A stretch of 64,000 nt of DNA from NCBI GenBank assembly GCA_017512805.1, contig JAFWES010000090.1, positions 1-64,000 of the forward strand, in the 5' to 3' direction. Position numbers and translations under genes: made by a program. How positions within the stretch are numbered: the first letter of the stretch is position 1; every line of letters begins with the position of its first letter. Positions 45,713-55,320 of the stretch are shown piece after piece. This DNA is from Clostridia bacterium (GTDB lineage Bacteria > Bacillota > Clostridia > Christensenellales > Aristaeellaceae). The notes under the pieces are model-generated. The model was not told where the DNA came from and ran no database searches. It worked only from the letters and a program-made list of their open reading frames with translations.

Positions 45713-47623
45713 ATGAGCGGGAAGCAAAAAAAGAATCTGGTCCGGATTCTGATCGCCGCTGCGCTGACCGGTGGGATGCATTTTGTACCGGTCAGCGGGG
45801 TGGTCCGGTTTCTGATTTATCTGGGAATCTATCTGTTCATCGGATACGACATCCTGCGGAAGGCGTTCCTCGGGATCCGGAACCGGCAGCCCCTGGATGA
45901 GAATCTGCTGATGTCCGTGGCCACCGTGGGAGCCTTCGCCCTGGCGTTATACCGTGGAACCGGGGACTATACGGAAGCCATCGCGGTCATGCTGTTTTAT
46001 CAGATCGGGGAATGGTTTCAGAGCTATGCCGTGGGAAAAAGCCGGCGGAATATTACCGAGCTGATGAATATCGCCCCCGATACGGCGAATATCGAAAATG
46101 AAAACGGACAGATCGAGCCGGTGGATCCGGAGGATGTGGACGTCGGAGCCGTCATCGTCGTGCAGCCCGGGGAGCGCGTGCCCATTGACGGGGTAATCCT
46201 CAGCGGAAGCAGCAGTCTGGATACCTCCGCGCTGACCGGCGAATCCATGCCCCGGGATGTTCGGGAAGGGGATGAGATTCTCAGCGGATGCATCAACCAG
46301 AGCGGGGTTCTCCGCGTCAGGACCACAAAGGCATTCGGGGAATCCACGGCTTCCCGGGTCATGGAAATGATCGAGGACGCCAGTTCCCGGAAGTCCCGCT
46401 CCGAAAACTTTATTTCCCGCTTTGCCCGGGTGTATACCCCGGCGGTGGTTTACGCAGCCCTGGCGCTGGGGATCCTTCCTCCGCTGATTCTGCTGATTCT
46501 GGGCCGGGACGCGGCCTGGGGAGTCTGGATTTACCGGGCGCTGACCTTCCTGGTCATCAGCTGCCCCTGCGCCCTGGTGGTCAGCATTCCGCTTTCCTTC
46601 TTTGCGGGGATCGGCGGCGCCGGCCGGCAGGGAATCCTGATCAAGGGGTCCAACTATCTGGAGGCGCTTTCGGAAACATCTACCGCGGTTTTCGATAAAA
46701 CAGGGACGCTGACAAAGGGCGTCTTTCAGGTCACGGACGTTCATCCGGAAGGGATGAGCGCAGAGGAACTGCTCCTGCTCTGCGCCCAGGCGGAACGGTA
46801 TTCCGTCCATCCCATCGCGGTTTCCCTCCGGGAGGCCTGTCCGTCGGATCACGGGGAATATACGGTGGAAGACGTGCGGGAAACAGCCGGACACGGAGTG
46901 ACCGCCCGGGTAAACGGAAAAACGGTCACGGTGGGGAATGGCCGGCATCTGAAACAGGCCGGCGTCGGGTCCGCGCCGGACCGTGAGATCGAAACAGCGG
47001 GAACCATCCTGCACGCGGCAGTGGACGGACGGTATGCCGGATATCTGGTGATTTCCGACGTCATCAAACCGAACAGCGTCCAGACGATCCGGGAGCTGAA
47101 GCGGATCGGGCTGGAGACCGTCATGCTGACCGGGGACGGAAAAGCCGCCGCCGACGCCGTGGCAGGGAAGCTGGGGATCAGCCATGTATACAGTGAACTG
47201 CTGCCCCAGGATAAGGTCAGCCGGGTGGAGAAGCTGATGGCGGAGCGCGGCGACGGAAAAGGGAAGGTTGCCTTTGTGGGGGATGGGCTGAATGACGCGC
47301 CGGTTCTGGCCAGAGCCGACGTCGGCATCGCCATGGGCGCCATGGGGTCCGACGCGGCGATCGAAGCGGCGGATCTGGTGCTGATGGATGACGATCCGAT
47401 GAAGCTGGTGACGGCTGTGCGGATCGCAAGGAAGTGCATGCGGATCGTCAAGGAAAATACGTGGGGCGCCATCCTGATCAAGCTGGCCTGCCTGCTGCTC
47501 GGAGCGCTGGGCATCACCAATATGTGGGCGGCCATTTTCGCGGATGTGGGTGTGATGGTTCTGGCGGTCCTCAACGCGATTCGATGCCTGTTTATCGGCC
47601 CGGCCAGACCGGGCGGGAAGTGA
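45713..47623 (+). CDS. Zn/Cd/Pb-type P1B ATPase
   Basis: Heavy-metal export ATPase of 636 residues. The metal path has SCPCALVVS (CPC at 284-286). Phosphorylation Asp328 lies in FDKTGTLTKG, the SERCA-like TGES loop is ALTGESMP, and the HP motif is YSVHPIAV. The hinge is VGDGLNDAPVLARADVGIAMG. The last helix has FADVGVMVLAVLNAIR, whose Asp is typical of the Zn2+/Cd2+/Pb2+ (ZntA/CadA) group. The N-terminal HMA domain is missing and is encoded as the separate protein just before. The start is ATG 45713 (AAGAAGG upstream). Two membrane helices precede the usual CadA core. Confidence 0.93.
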   Translation: MSGKQKKNLVRILIAAALTGGMHFVPVSGVVRFLIYLGIYLFIGYDILRKAFLGIRNRQPLDENLLMSVATVGAFALALYRGTGDYTEAIAVMLFYQIGEWFQSYAVGKSRRNITELMNIAPDTANIENENGQIEPVDPEDVDVGAVIVVQPGERVPIDGVILSGSSSLDTSALTGESMPRDVREGDEILSGCINQSGVLRVRTTKAFGESTASRVMEMIEDASSRKSRSENFISRFARVYTPAVVYAALALGILPPLILLILGRDAAWGVWIYRALTFLVISCPCALVVSIPLSFFAGIGGAGRQGILIKGSNYLEALSETSTAVFDKTGTLTKGVFQVTDVHPEGMSAEELLLLCAQAERYSVHPIAVSLREACPSDHGEYTVEDVRETAGHGVTARVNGKTVTVGNGRHLKQAGVGSAPDREIETAGTILHAAVDGRYAGYLVISDVIKPNSVQTIRELKRIGLETVMLTGDGKAAADAVAGKLGISHVYSELLPQDKVSRVEKLMAERGDGKGKVAFVGDGLNDAPVLARADVGIAMGAMGSDAAIEAADLVLMDDDPMKLVTAVRIARKCMRIVKENTWGAILIKLACLLLGALGITNMWAAIFADVGVMVLAVLNAIRCLFIGPARPGGK

Positions 47624-47650
47624 GACACCGGATCTTCGGCGCGAAATGAA

Positions 47651-47727
47651 TGGACAGCGGATCGCATTTATGGTAGAATGCGAACCGAAAGGCGATGACC
47701 GGGGGCTGCCTTAGGCAGCCCCCTTTT
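47651..47727 (+). promoter_or_regulatory. Promoter followed at once by a terminator-like hairpin
   Basis: TGGACA (47651-47656), a 17-bp spacer and TAGAAT (47674-47679) with extended TGG; start expected near 47,686. Fifteen bases later GGGGGCTGCC pairs perfectly with GGCAGCCCCC around TTA (47701-47723), followed by TTTT. It could simply end the ATPase transcript, or act as an attenuator for the DUF308 gene that starts at 47,770. Confidence 0.72.
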
Positions 47728-47769
47728 CCAAAGGAACGGCTGCTGGTTTTTTCGGGAGGGGAAATGACG

Positions 47770-48330
47770 ATGCTGAAGGTTGTACGGGAAAACTGGTCCT
47801 CAATGCTGACCATCCTGTTTCTGATCGTGGTGGGAATTCTGCTTTTGGTCAATCCCGGGTTTTTCGCGGTGACGATTATCAGAATCGCCGGCGTGCTGAT
47901 CTGCGCGCTGGGAATATATGACCTGGTCAAGTATTTTCGGGCTGATCCCGTGGTGGCGGCCAAAGGCTCCGGGTTTTACAGCGGTTCCCTGATGATCGCG
48001 GGGGGCGTTTTCTGCGTTCTTCAGGGCGAATGGTTTGTATCCGTTTTTCCGATTCTGGCCGTGCTCTACGGGATGCTCCAGATCCTGCTCGGTTTTCGAA
48101 AGCTGCAGCGGACCGTGGATGCGCTGAGGCTGAATCTGGGATTCTGGTGGCTGCGGGGGATCAGCGCGGCCATCTCGCTGGTGTTTGGGCTGATCATCGT
48201 GATGAATCCGGAAATGACTATGATGGGTGTCTGGGTATTCACCGGAATCACCATGATCGTGGAAGGCGTTTTCGACGCCGTGGCTTTGGGGCTCCAGATC
48301 AGGAATCAGAAGGCGGCCATATCGGCCTGA
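47770..48330 (+). CDS. DUF308/HdeD-family membrane protein
   Basis: A 186-residue membrane protein with six hydrophobic segments in pairs (ILFLIVVGILLLVNPGFF, IIRIAGVLICALGIYDLV, SLMIAGGVFCVLQGEW and so on), the pattern of DUF308 proteins related to HdeD. HdeD is linked to acid resistance in enteric bacteria, but the function of Firmicute members is unknown. GGGAGGGG lies 8 bases before ATG 47770; ATG 47764 in the same frame is possible. An earlier in-frame ATG (47695) would put the terminator hairpin inside the gene. Confidence 0.82.
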   Translation: MLKVVRENWSSMLTILFLIVVGILLLVNPGFFAVTIIRIAGVLICALGIYDLVKYFRADPVVAAKGSGFYSGSLMIAGGVFCVLQGEWFVSVFPILAVLYGMLQILLGFRKLQRTVDALRLNLGFWWLRGISAAISLVFGLIIVMNPEMTMMGVWVFTGITMIVEGVFDAVALGLQIRNQKAAISA

Positions 48331-48339
48331 GAGGTATGA

Positions 48340-49338
48340 ATGGAAACAAAGATGATGACAGGGACAATTCCCGGCCTGAATCGGCCAGTTTCCCGGATCT
48401 TTTTCGGAACCGCCATCCCTCCGGTGATGACGGACGAGCCCGGCGCGCCGGAGCTGCTCGACAGCGTGCTTGCCGCGGGTGTCAACGCCTTTGACTGCGC
48501 CCGCAGCTACGGACGGGCGGAAAATGCCCTGGGCCGATGGATCGAATCCCGGGGCTGCAGGGATCAGGTCACGGTACTCAGCAAATGCGGCGATATCAGG
48601 GACGGGATCGTCAAGGTCAACCGGGAAGTCATCCAGGATCAGCTGGCCAGGAGTCTGGACGCGCTCCGGATGAATACGGTGGACATCTATCTTCTGCATC
48701 GGGATGACCCGGATACGCCCGTCGGTGAAATCATCGATACGCTGAGCGAAGCGCGGCAGGCCGGCCAGGTCCGCATTTTCGGGGTCTCCAACTGGACCTG
48801 CCCGCGGATCCGGGAGGCCAATGCCTATGCCGCCGCCCATGGCTTGTCCGGATTCTCCGTTTCCAGCCCCAACTATGGGCTTGCCGTGCAGGTGGAGGAT
48901 CTCTGGGGCGGGGGCTGCGTCTCTCTTTCCGGCCCGGAAAACCGGGACGCCCGCGCCTGGTACGCGGAGAATCAGATGCCGGTCATCGCTTACTCCAGCC
49001 TTGGCCGGGGGTTCTTCAGCGGCCGTTTTCGCTCGGATGATCCGGAAGCGGCCGGGCGCGTCCTGGATCCGTATGCCCGGAAGGGCTATCTGTATCCGAT
49101 CAACCTGGAGCGCCTTCGCCGGGCGGAAACGCTGGCGGATCGTGAGGGGTGCGCCGTCTCCGAAATCGCCATGCGATATGTGTTCAGCAGCCCCATGAAC
49201 GTCTTTGCCGTCGTCAGCACGAAATCGGCCGATCGGCTGCGGATGAACATCCGGGCCGCCGGTATGCCGCTGACGGGCGAGGATGTGTCTTATCTGGAAG
49301 GAGGAGACTTTTCCGTATGTTCAATCCCGGCCGGATGA
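48340..49338 (+). CDS. Aldo/keto reductase
   Basis: NAD(P)H-dependent oxidoreductase with the (beta/alpha)8 aldo/keto reductase fold. The catalytic tetrad is visible: Asp and Tyr in AFDCARSYGRAENALG, Lys in TVLSKCGD, and His in DIYLLHRDDPDTP. VRIFGVSNWT and VIAYSSLGRGFFSGRF match the family. The protein has 332 residues. The substrate is unknown. The last 22 bases overlap the MoxR gene in another frame. Confidence 0.92.
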   Translation: METKMMTGTIPGLNRPVSRIFFGTAIPPVMTDEPGAPELLDSVLAAGVNAFDCARSYGRAENALGRWIESRGCRDQVTVLSKCGDIRDGIVKVNREVIQDQLARSLDALRMNTVDIYLLHRDDPDTPVGEIIDTLSEARQAGQVRIFGVSNWTCPRIREANAYAAAHGLSGFSVSSPNYGLAVQVEDLWGGGCVSLSGPENRDARAWYAENQMPVIAYSSLGRGFFSGRFRSDDPEAAGRVLDPYARKGYLYPINLERLRRAETLADREGCAVSEIAMRYVFSSPMNVFAVVSTKSADRLRMNIRAAGMPLTGEDVSYLEGGDFSVCSIPAG

Positions 49339-50261
49339 TTTTAACCCTGCAGCAGGCCATCGGTCAGGCCATCGTCGGCAAGGAGGAAGCCATCGAATAC
49401 GCCCTGATCGCGCTGCTGTGCAAAGGGCATGTGCTGATCGAGGACGTTCCCGGCGTGGGGAAAACCACCCTGGCCAGCGCTCTGGCCCGATCCCTGGACT
49501 GTTCCTTCCGCCGCATACAGTTTACGCCCGATCTGATGCCGTCTGACATTACGGGCTTTACCCTCGTCAATATGAAAACCGGGGATATGGAATACCGGGA
49601 AGGCGCGGTGATGGCGCAGATCATCCTGGCGGATGAAATCAACCGCACCAGTCCGAAGACCCAGTCTGCCCTTCTGGAAGTGATGGAGGAGCATCAGGTG
49701 ACCGTGGATGGGGTCACCCATGCGCTGCCCAAACCCTTTATCGTTCTGGCTACCCAGAATCCCGGCGAGTTCGTGGGCACGTATCCGCTCCCCGAAGCGC
49801 AGGTGGACCGTTTCTTCCTGCGGATCTCCATCGGGTATCCCACGGTGGAGCAGGAAATGGATGTGCTGGAGCGGTATTCCGGCGTTGTCCGGCCCATGGA
49901 CACCATCAATCCCATCTGTACCGCCCAGGATATCCTCGCCATGCAGGAGCAGGTCGCTACTGTTTACTGTTCCCCGGAGGTACGGTCCTATGTGGCCCAT
50001 CTGGCCGCCGCGACCCGCGAGAATCCCGCCTTCCAGCTGGGGGCCTCCACCCGGGCGGCCATCGCCCTGATTCGCGGGGCGCAGGCCTGCGCGCTGCTGG
50101 ATGACCGGGATTTTATCCTTCCGGAAGACGTCCAACACATGCTGCTCCCCGTGTTTGCGCACCGGATGGTGCTGTCTCCGGAAGCCAGGATGAAGGGTAT
50201 TCTGGCGGAGGACGTCCTGTTGACCATTCTGCGGAATACGACCGTTCCGCTGAAGCTATGA
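49317..50261 (+). CDS. MoxR-family AAA+ ATPase
   Basis: A 314-residue chaperone-like ATPase that helps assemble or activate complexes, typically together with VWA or DUF58 proteins. Walker A lies in LIEDVPGVGKTTLASALAR, Walker B in IILADEINRTSPKTQSALLEVMEE, sensor 1 in PFIVLATQNPGEF, and the arginine-finger region in GTYPLPEAQVDRF. ATG 49317 follows AAGGAGGAG by 10 bases. The DUF58 gene follows with a 4-base overlap and a transglutaminase gene after that. This is a widespread trio of unknown exact role, probably in cell-envelope assembly. Confidence 0.94.
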   Translation: MFNPGRMILTLQQAIGQAIVGKEEAIEYALIALLCKGHVLIEDVPGVGKTTLASALARSLDCSFRRIQFTPDLMPSDITGFTLVNMKTGDMEYREGAVMAQIILADEINRTSPKTQSALLEVMEEHQVTVDGVTHALPKPFIVLATQNPGEFVGTYPLPEAQVDRFFLRISIGYPTVEQEMDVLERYSGVVRPMDTINPICTAQDILAMQEQVATVYCSPEVRSYVAHLAAATRENPAFQLGASTRAAIALIRGAQACALLDDRDFILPEDVQHMLLPVFAHRMVLSPEARMKGILAEDVLLTILRNTTVPLKL

Positions 50262-51436
50262 GCGGGCGGATCTGGCTGCCCCTGGCTGCCTTTGCCACCT
50301 TTCTGCTTTCCGCCCTGTCCACGGGCAGTTCCCTGCTGCTTCTGCTGGCGGTTTTTTTGCTGCTGACGCTGATCTCCGGGGCCGTCAGCGTCCTCTGGGC
50401 CGCGAAAACCTTCGACCTTTCGGGGGAGATGGATGCGGCGACCGTCCACCGGGGAGATCAGGTTACCCTTTCCCTGCGGGTGCGCCACCGGGGGCTTCTG
50501 CCCATCGCGCCGGTTATGCTGGAGATTTCCTCCGGGGCCGACGGGACCACCCGGAACATTTTTCTGAAGGACCGGCCGGGCCGGCTGCAGAGCCTTTCCA
50601 TGCCCTTCCGCGCGGATCATGTGGGGCGTTTTTCTCCGGGCGTTCACGCCTGGCAGGTGGAGGACCTGATGGGCTTTTTTCATATCCGGCGCGCCGTGAC
50701 CAACGCGGATTTCAGCCTTCTGGTGCTGCCCATTCTGTTTAAAACGGATCCGCTGACCCTTTCCCCGGGCGATCCGGGCAGCGATGCGATGGCCCGGGCC
50801 ACGGAGGATCTTTCCGCGCCATCGGATATCAGGGCCTATCAGCCCGGGGATCCCATGAAGAAAATCCACTGGAAGCTGTCCTTCCGCAAACAGGAGCTGC
50901 TGGTGCGGTCCTTTGACGAGCCTGTCCTGCAGGAAGTATTGATCCTGATGGATTGCTCCCGCCCTCCCTCCTGGGGGCAGCCGGAGGCGGAAATGGATAT
51001 CCGGGACGCGCTGGTGGAAACCGCCGCGTCCGTGTTTGCCGATCAGCTCGGCGCCGACCTGACCGTGCATTTTCCCCTCTTCGGGAACCATCCCATCGAG
51101 CTGGAGAACACCATGGGCCTTCCTTTGGTCATGGAAAACCTGGCCATGCTGGATTTTTCCGAAACCGATCGGTTTGAGCGGCTGCTGACGCTGGAGAGCC
51201 GCCGCCTGCGGAAGGTCGGGTGCCTGGTGATCATTTCCGCCCGGCTGACGTCCGCCACGGTGGATATCATGACACGGCTGCATCATCTGGGGCCCACGCT
51301 GCGGTTCTATCTGGTGACCTGGACGCCGGAGGATCCGAACCTCCAGCCGCTGGTGTCCCGGCTGCGGCAGGACGGGGTGGAGGTTTGCTTTGTGACGCCG
51401 GACGCCACTGTGCCGGAGGCCGAAATGGAACCATAA
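50258..51436 (+). CDS. DUF58 domain protein
   Basis: A 392-residue protein with two N-terminal membrane helices (LPLAAFATFLLSALSTGSSLLLLLAVFLLLTLI), a beta-rich part, and the DUF58 signature SDIRAYQPGDPMKKIHWKLSFRKQELLVRSFD. A VWA-like fold follows (EVLILMDCSRPP). It partners MoxR ATPases. Its start overlaps the MoxR stop by four bases, so the two are translationally coupled. Confidence 0.92.
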   Translation: MSGRIWLPLAAFATFLLSALSTGSSLLLLLAVFLLLTLISGAVSVLWAAKTFDLSGEMDAATVHRGDQVTLSLRVRHRGLLPIAPVMLEISSGADGTTRNIFLKDRPGRLQSLSMPFRADHVGRFSPGVHAWQVEDLMGFFHIRRAVTNADFSLLVLPILFKTDPLTLSPGDPGSDAMARATEDLSAPSDIRAYQPGDPMKKIHWKLSFRKQELLVRSFDEPVLQEVLILMDCSRPPSWGQPEAEMDIRDALVETAASVFADQLGADLTVHFPLFGNHPIELENTMGLPLVMENLAMLDFSETDRFERLLTLESRRLRKVGCLVIISARLTSATVDIMTRLHHLGPTLRFYLVTWTPEDPNLQPLVSRLRQDGVEVCFVTPDATVPEAEMEP

Positions 51437-51445
51437 ACGGAACGG

Positions 51446-51482
51446 TTCAGTCCGGCAAGCGCAGCGACGGAATCGCTGCACA
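51446..51482 (+). repeat. Palindromic repeat family B, copy 4
   Basis: TTCAGTCCGGCAAGCGCAGC then GACGGAATCGCTGCACAT. One mismatch weakens the outer stem (TTCAGTC/GACGGAA). It lies in the 71-bp gap between the DUF58 and transglutaminase genes. Confidence 0.75.
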
Positions 51483-51507
51483 TAAACAAGAAAAGGAGGG
51501 GTGCGCC

Positions 51508-53787
51508 GTGGGAATCAAGCTGCGGGATCATGTTCCGCCTCTGGCGCTGACCCTCCTTCTGTCTGCCGGGCTGCTGCTGCCCCTGCTCTTTGCGCTGGAG
51601 CTGCAGGGATCCATGACCGCGGCGCTTCTGCTGTGCCTGGCGCTGTCGACCGGCCTTGAACTGCTGTCCTTCTCCCGCCGCGGCGCGATCATCGGAGCGA
51701 TTGCGCTGTCCGCCGGCCTCTTGCTTTGGCTGGCCGGTTCCGGGGCAATGGTACGGGACGTAGCGCTGGCCTTCTCCCTCCATCTGTCCGGCGTTGCGGG
51801 GGCGCTGCCGCTGGTGGGCGGCGCGGCCGCCCGGGCGCTGGCGGTGATTGTGACGCTGCTGTCCTTTGCCAGCACCCGACGTTCGGCCGGTTGCCTGGGA
51901 GGGGTCCTGCTGGCGATCGGCGCGCTTCTCATCCTCTGGCTGGGGGACCGGCCGGACCTGACCCCTTTCGTGCTCCCTGCCTGTGTGGCCGCCCTGGCCC
52001 TGTATCTGCTGGAACGGCATGGGGACGCGTCTCCGGCCAGGATTCTGCCCTGGTCCGCGGCGCTGGTGCTGCTGGCCTGGCTGCTGACGCCCGCCTCCGG
52101 CCTGGTGAATCCCGCCCTCAAGGAGAAGGCGGACGAATTCCGCCAGTCGGTGATGGACCGGCTTTTCTTTACCGAGCCCAGGGACGTCTTTTCCCTTTCC
52201 TCCGAGGGATACTATCCACAGGGAATGTCGCAGCTGGGCGGTCCCGCGAATCCCACGGATCACCGGGTGATGCAGGTGTCCACCCCGAAAACCGTCTATC
52301 TCCGCGGCGTCACGATGAACGCCTACGACGGGCGGTCCTGGCGCAATACGCTGGGGGGGCGGCGCTATCTATGGGATGCCTCCGGGATGGCGTCCAGCCG
52401 GGGCATCCTCTTCGACCAGTCCTTGCCGCCGCAGAATCTGGAATCCGCCCTGATGGCTCCGACGGACGTGTCCATCCGCATGCTGGGGAGCAGCGCTTCC
52501 ACCCTTTTCGTCCCCCAGCGGGTGCGGACGCTGCGGGCGGGGGGAGATCTGGTGCCCTATTTCTCCCTGGCCTCCGAGCTGTTTATTACCAGAAATCTGG
52601 CGGCCGGTGATACCTGGGCCGTTTCCGCGCCGCTGCCCCTGGCCGGCGATGCCGGGGTTTCCATTCTCGTGGAAGCCGCCGCCGCTGCGGAGGATCCCCA
52701 TTTTGAGGACGTGAAGGAAGTATACACCGCCCTGCCTTCCCATCTGGAAGAACCGGTCTGGCAGCTGGCGGCGGACGTGACCGCATCCGCCTCCACGCCC
52801 TATGAAAAAGCGTTTGCCCTGCAGACCTGGCTCAGCCGGAACTACCGCTATACCCTGGACGCGGCCGTTCAGCCCGCGGATCTGGATTTCGTGACCCATT
52901 TTCTTTTCGATACCCGCGAAGGATACTGCACCTATTTCGCCTCCGCCATGACGGTCCTTTGCCGGATGATCGGCCTGCCGGCCCGCTATGTGGAGGGGTA
53001 TATGGCGGTTCCCAATGAGCGGGGCGAAGCCATTGTCACCGGTCTGGACGCTCATGCCTGGACGGAAGTGTATCTGAAAGGCTTCGGCTGGCTGACCTTT
53101 GACGCAACCCCCCGCCGCGCAGGCGGGAATGCTTCGGAGTCCGCTTCCGCCGGCTCGGACAGCGCCTCCGCGACGCCGGAACCGGCGCAGGATCCCATCC
53201 TGGAGGAGGCCACGCCCACTCCGGCGCCTCCGGAAGCGTCGCCAACGCCTGCGCCGGGGAATCCGCCCGCTGATGAGCCGGAAGGGGAGGAGGGGGACGA
53301 GGATCCGGAGGCGGCGGAGGTTGTCCCCGCGGGCGGCTTCCCGTGGCTCCTGCTGCTGCTGATTCTGCTGGCTCTGGGGGGCGCCGCGCGCTGGCTGTGG
53401 ACGGATCCGGGCCGGAAGGAATCCCGGCTTTCCACGGAGGAGGAGCGTTTTGACCTGTGGTGGACGCAGGTCATGCTTCGCCTGCAGTCGGTGGGGGTGT
53501 CCAGGCAAAGAGGCGAAACGCCCATGTCCTTCACGCGCCGCCTGCAGTCGGGGGAGGCCGCGCTTTCCATGATCCATCAGCGCCTTGCGCGCATGGGACA
53601 GCCGCCCCTCTCCCTGATCCCGCTGGGGGAATGCGCTTCCCTCCTTCATTACGGGCGGGTTCAGGCGCAGCCTTCCGATACCGCCCTGGCCCGGGAAACG
53701 GCCCTGGCGCTGAAAAAAGCCCTGCCTTTAAAAGCCCGCTTGCGATACGCGGTGAACCGCTTTGGGGGGCGAAAAGCGTCGCCATGA
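51508..53787 (+). CDS. TgpA-like membrane protein with transglutaminase domain
   Basis: A 759-residue protein. Six or so membrane helices fill the first ~200 residues. An extracytoplasmic part follows with the transglutaminase-like core: Cys in REGYCTYFASAMTVLCRMIGLPARYVEGY, His in GLDAHAWTEVYL and Asp in LTFDATP. A Pro/Glu/Ala-rich linker (TPEPAQDPILEEATPTPAPP) leads to one more membrane helix (PWLLLLLILLALGGAARWLW) and a cytosolic C-terminal domain. It completes the MoxR-DUF58-transglutaminase set. The GTG start follows AAAGGAGGGG. The reaction (amide crosslink or protease-like cleavage) is not known for this family. Confidence 0.92.
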   Translation: MGIKLRDHVPPLALTLLLSAGLLLPLLFALELQGSMTAALLLCLALSTGLELLSFSRRGAIIGAIALSAGLLLWLAGSGAMVRDVALAFSLHLSGVAGALPLVGGAAARALAVIVTLLSFASTRRSAGCLGGVLLAIGALLILWLGDRPDLTPFVLPACVAALALYLLERHGDASPARILPWSAALVLLAWLLTPASGLVNPALKEKADEFRQSVMDRLFFTEPRDVFSLSSEGYYPQGMSQLGGPANPTDHRVMQVSTPKTVYLRGVTMNAYDGRSWRNTLGGRRYLWDASGMASSRGILFDQSLPPQNLESALMAPTDVSIRMLGSSASTLFVPQRVRTLRAGGDLVPYFSLASELFITRNLAAGDTWAVSAPLPLAGDAGVSILVEAAAAAEDPHFEDVKEVYTALPSHLEEPVWQLAADVTASASTPYEKAFALQTWLSRNYRYTLDAAVQPADLDFVTHFLFDTREGYCTYFASAMTVLCRMIGLPARYVEGYMAVPNERGEAIVTGLDAHAWTEVYLKGFGWLTFDATPRRAGGNASESASAGSDSASATPEPAQDPILEEATPTPAPPEASPTPAPGNPPADEPEGEEGDEDPEAAEVVPAGGFPWLLLLLILLALGGAARWLWTDPGRKESRLSTEEERFDLWWTQVMLRLQSVGVSRQRGETPMSFTRRLQSGEAALSMIHQRLARMGQPPLSLIPLGECASLLHYGRVQAQPSDTALARETALALKKALPLKARLRYAVNRFGGRKASP

Positions 53788-53796
53788 AGGAACCAT

Positions 53797-53830
53797 TTCA
53801 CCTGACGGGGACGCGGAGCGGTCGGGTGAA
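53797..53830 (+). repeat. Hairpin possibly derived from repeat family B
   Basis: TTCACCTGACGGGGACGCGG then AGCGGTCGGGTGAA. The arms TTCACC/GGTGAA and GAC/GTC pair, and GCGGAGCG matches the family B core. It lies after the transglutaminase gene and could also serve as a transcript end, though no T run follows. Confidence 0.4.
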
Positions 53831-53926
53831 CACCATTCTGCGGCGGCGGAATCTTCGAAGGAAGACCGCTGCGAGTCACCTGGTTTACGATCCATTTTGA
53901 CTGACCAATCTGAGGAGGAAACGATC

Positions 53927-54631
53927 ATGACGGACCGGGAACAGATCATTCAGGAAGCCCGGGAACAGGCGATGCAGGGCATGATGGCCCATTTTGCGCA
54001 GGAGAAGGAGAAAAAACTGAACTGCTTCCGGCAGCAGAACGTGTACATCCGCAAAGGCCAGACCCTCTTTACCGGTTCCTCTCTGATGGAACAGTTTCCC
54101 ATCACGGAATTTTGTCTGAACGAGGGACTGCCCATCGCTTACAACCGGGGAATCGGGGGATACACGACGGACGAATTCCTGGCGGCGATCGATGCCGTTT
54201 TATTGGATCCGGAACCGAAAAAGCTGTTCATCAATATAGGCACCAACGATATCCGGGAAATGCCGAATGGGGAAGACTGGATGGACCATCTGTCCGGAAA
54301 TTACCGCCGCATCTGTGAAATCATAAAGGAAAAACTGCCGGAGACGGTGGTCTATATGATGGCTTATTATCCCGTATGCGAAGAGATCATGCGGGAAAAG
54401 TTCCAGACACCGCCCGTGCGCACAAACGAAGCGGTTCGCAAGGCCAATCGGATGGTCAAAGCGCTGGCCAATGAATTTGGGTATTCTTATATCGATGTAA
54501 ATGATGGACTCAAGGATCCCCAGGGCGGTCTGAAGGCGGAGCATACGATGGACGGCATCCATTTTGACGCCGCCGCCTATCGCACGGTCTTTGACCGGCT
54601 GAAACAGTATCTGCTTTCCTCGTGCCGTTGA
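53927..54631 (+). CDS. SGNH/GDSL-family hydrolase
   Basis: A 234-residue esterase-like hydrolase with no signal peptide. Block I is TLFTGSSLMEQFP (nucleophile Ser within GSS), block II GIGGYTTDEF, block III NIGTNDIREM, and block V MDGIHFDAAAY, which supplies Asp and His. Members act on acetylated sugars, lipids or other esters. A helical N-terminus of ~45 residues precedes block I. TGAGGAGG fixes ATG 53927; the frame extends upstream without a better start. Confidence 0.9.
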   Translation: MTDREQIIQEAREQAMQGMMAHFAQEKEKKLNCFRQQNVYIRKGQTLFTGSSLMEQFPITEFCLNEGLPIAYNRGIGGYTTDEFLAAIDAVLLDPEPKKLFINIGTNDIREMPNGEDWMDHLSGNYRRICEIIKEKLPETVVYMMAYYPVCEEIMREKFQTPPVRTNEAVRKANRMVKALANEFGYSYIDVNDGLKDPQGGLKAEHTMDGIHFDAAAYRTVFDRLKQYLLSSCR

Positions 54632-54720
54632 TGGCGAATGGAATATGATCCAATTCATCTTTACAACGCCGGGTTGTGTCTTCACCGACAATGTCTCTCA
54701 CGCACGTATGTACTTCATTG

Positions 54721-55314
54721 TTACTGATTTTGTTTCTCGGTGCACGGCTGAAAAATATCTTCCAGCGTAACCAGATGAATGTGCGGATCATGAATAGCAC
54801 ACACATCCCCGGTAAAGCCTGAGCGGGAAACGAGGTAATAATCAATCACATCGTATTGAGCGAAAAGGGAAAGTCTTTCACGCAGGTAATCCAGCATAGC
54901 TATACTGAACGGCGTTCGCCGGTATTTGCATTCCACGGCTAGCAGGTGATTGTTCTGTTTTCCGATCCCCTCTGCCAGGCCATCCAGTTCAACAGAACGG
55001 CCGAGCCTGGAATTATGAACCGTATAATTGCGAATCGGCCCATAATACACAGGCAGTTGGCCATTCCGATTCTGCTCTTCCAGCCAGAGCAGGGCTACAT
55101 CTTCAAAAGACCGGGAGGTAAAATCCCTGATTCCATCCAGGTCTTCATGGAACAGCATCTCTCCAAAGCCGTTTTGAATCACATCACGTTGATCAAAGAT
55201 GAACCGGTACCAGAATCGAAGCAGGCTGTCAGCCACTGCATAGTAGTTGGTTTTCTTATTTCGGATGAAGGATTCTCGCTTTTCAAGCACTTGCATCTGT
55301 ACAAGCGATGCCAT
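54721..55314 (-). pseudogene. C-terminal remnant of an archaeal-type (DUF234) AAA ATPase
   Basis: Only the DUF234 end of this ATPase family is present (about 197 codons). It shows KTNYYAVADSLLRFWYRFIF and FTSRSFEDVALLWL, then a PD-(D/E)XK-like strand pair (VELDGLAEG and LLAVECKYRR). The P-loop half of ~270 residues is missing: upstream of the first ATG only two codons separate it from the stop of the GNAT gene at 55,321. A deletion joined the two. The tail could still be expressed, but an ATPase function is lost. Confidence 0.8.
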
Positions 55315-55320
55315 ACTGCA

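Noticed and set aside
53531..53879. Short minus-strand frames at the end of the transglutaminase gene.
   Set aside because: They are antisense shadows, Pro/Arg/Ala-rich, without start signals.
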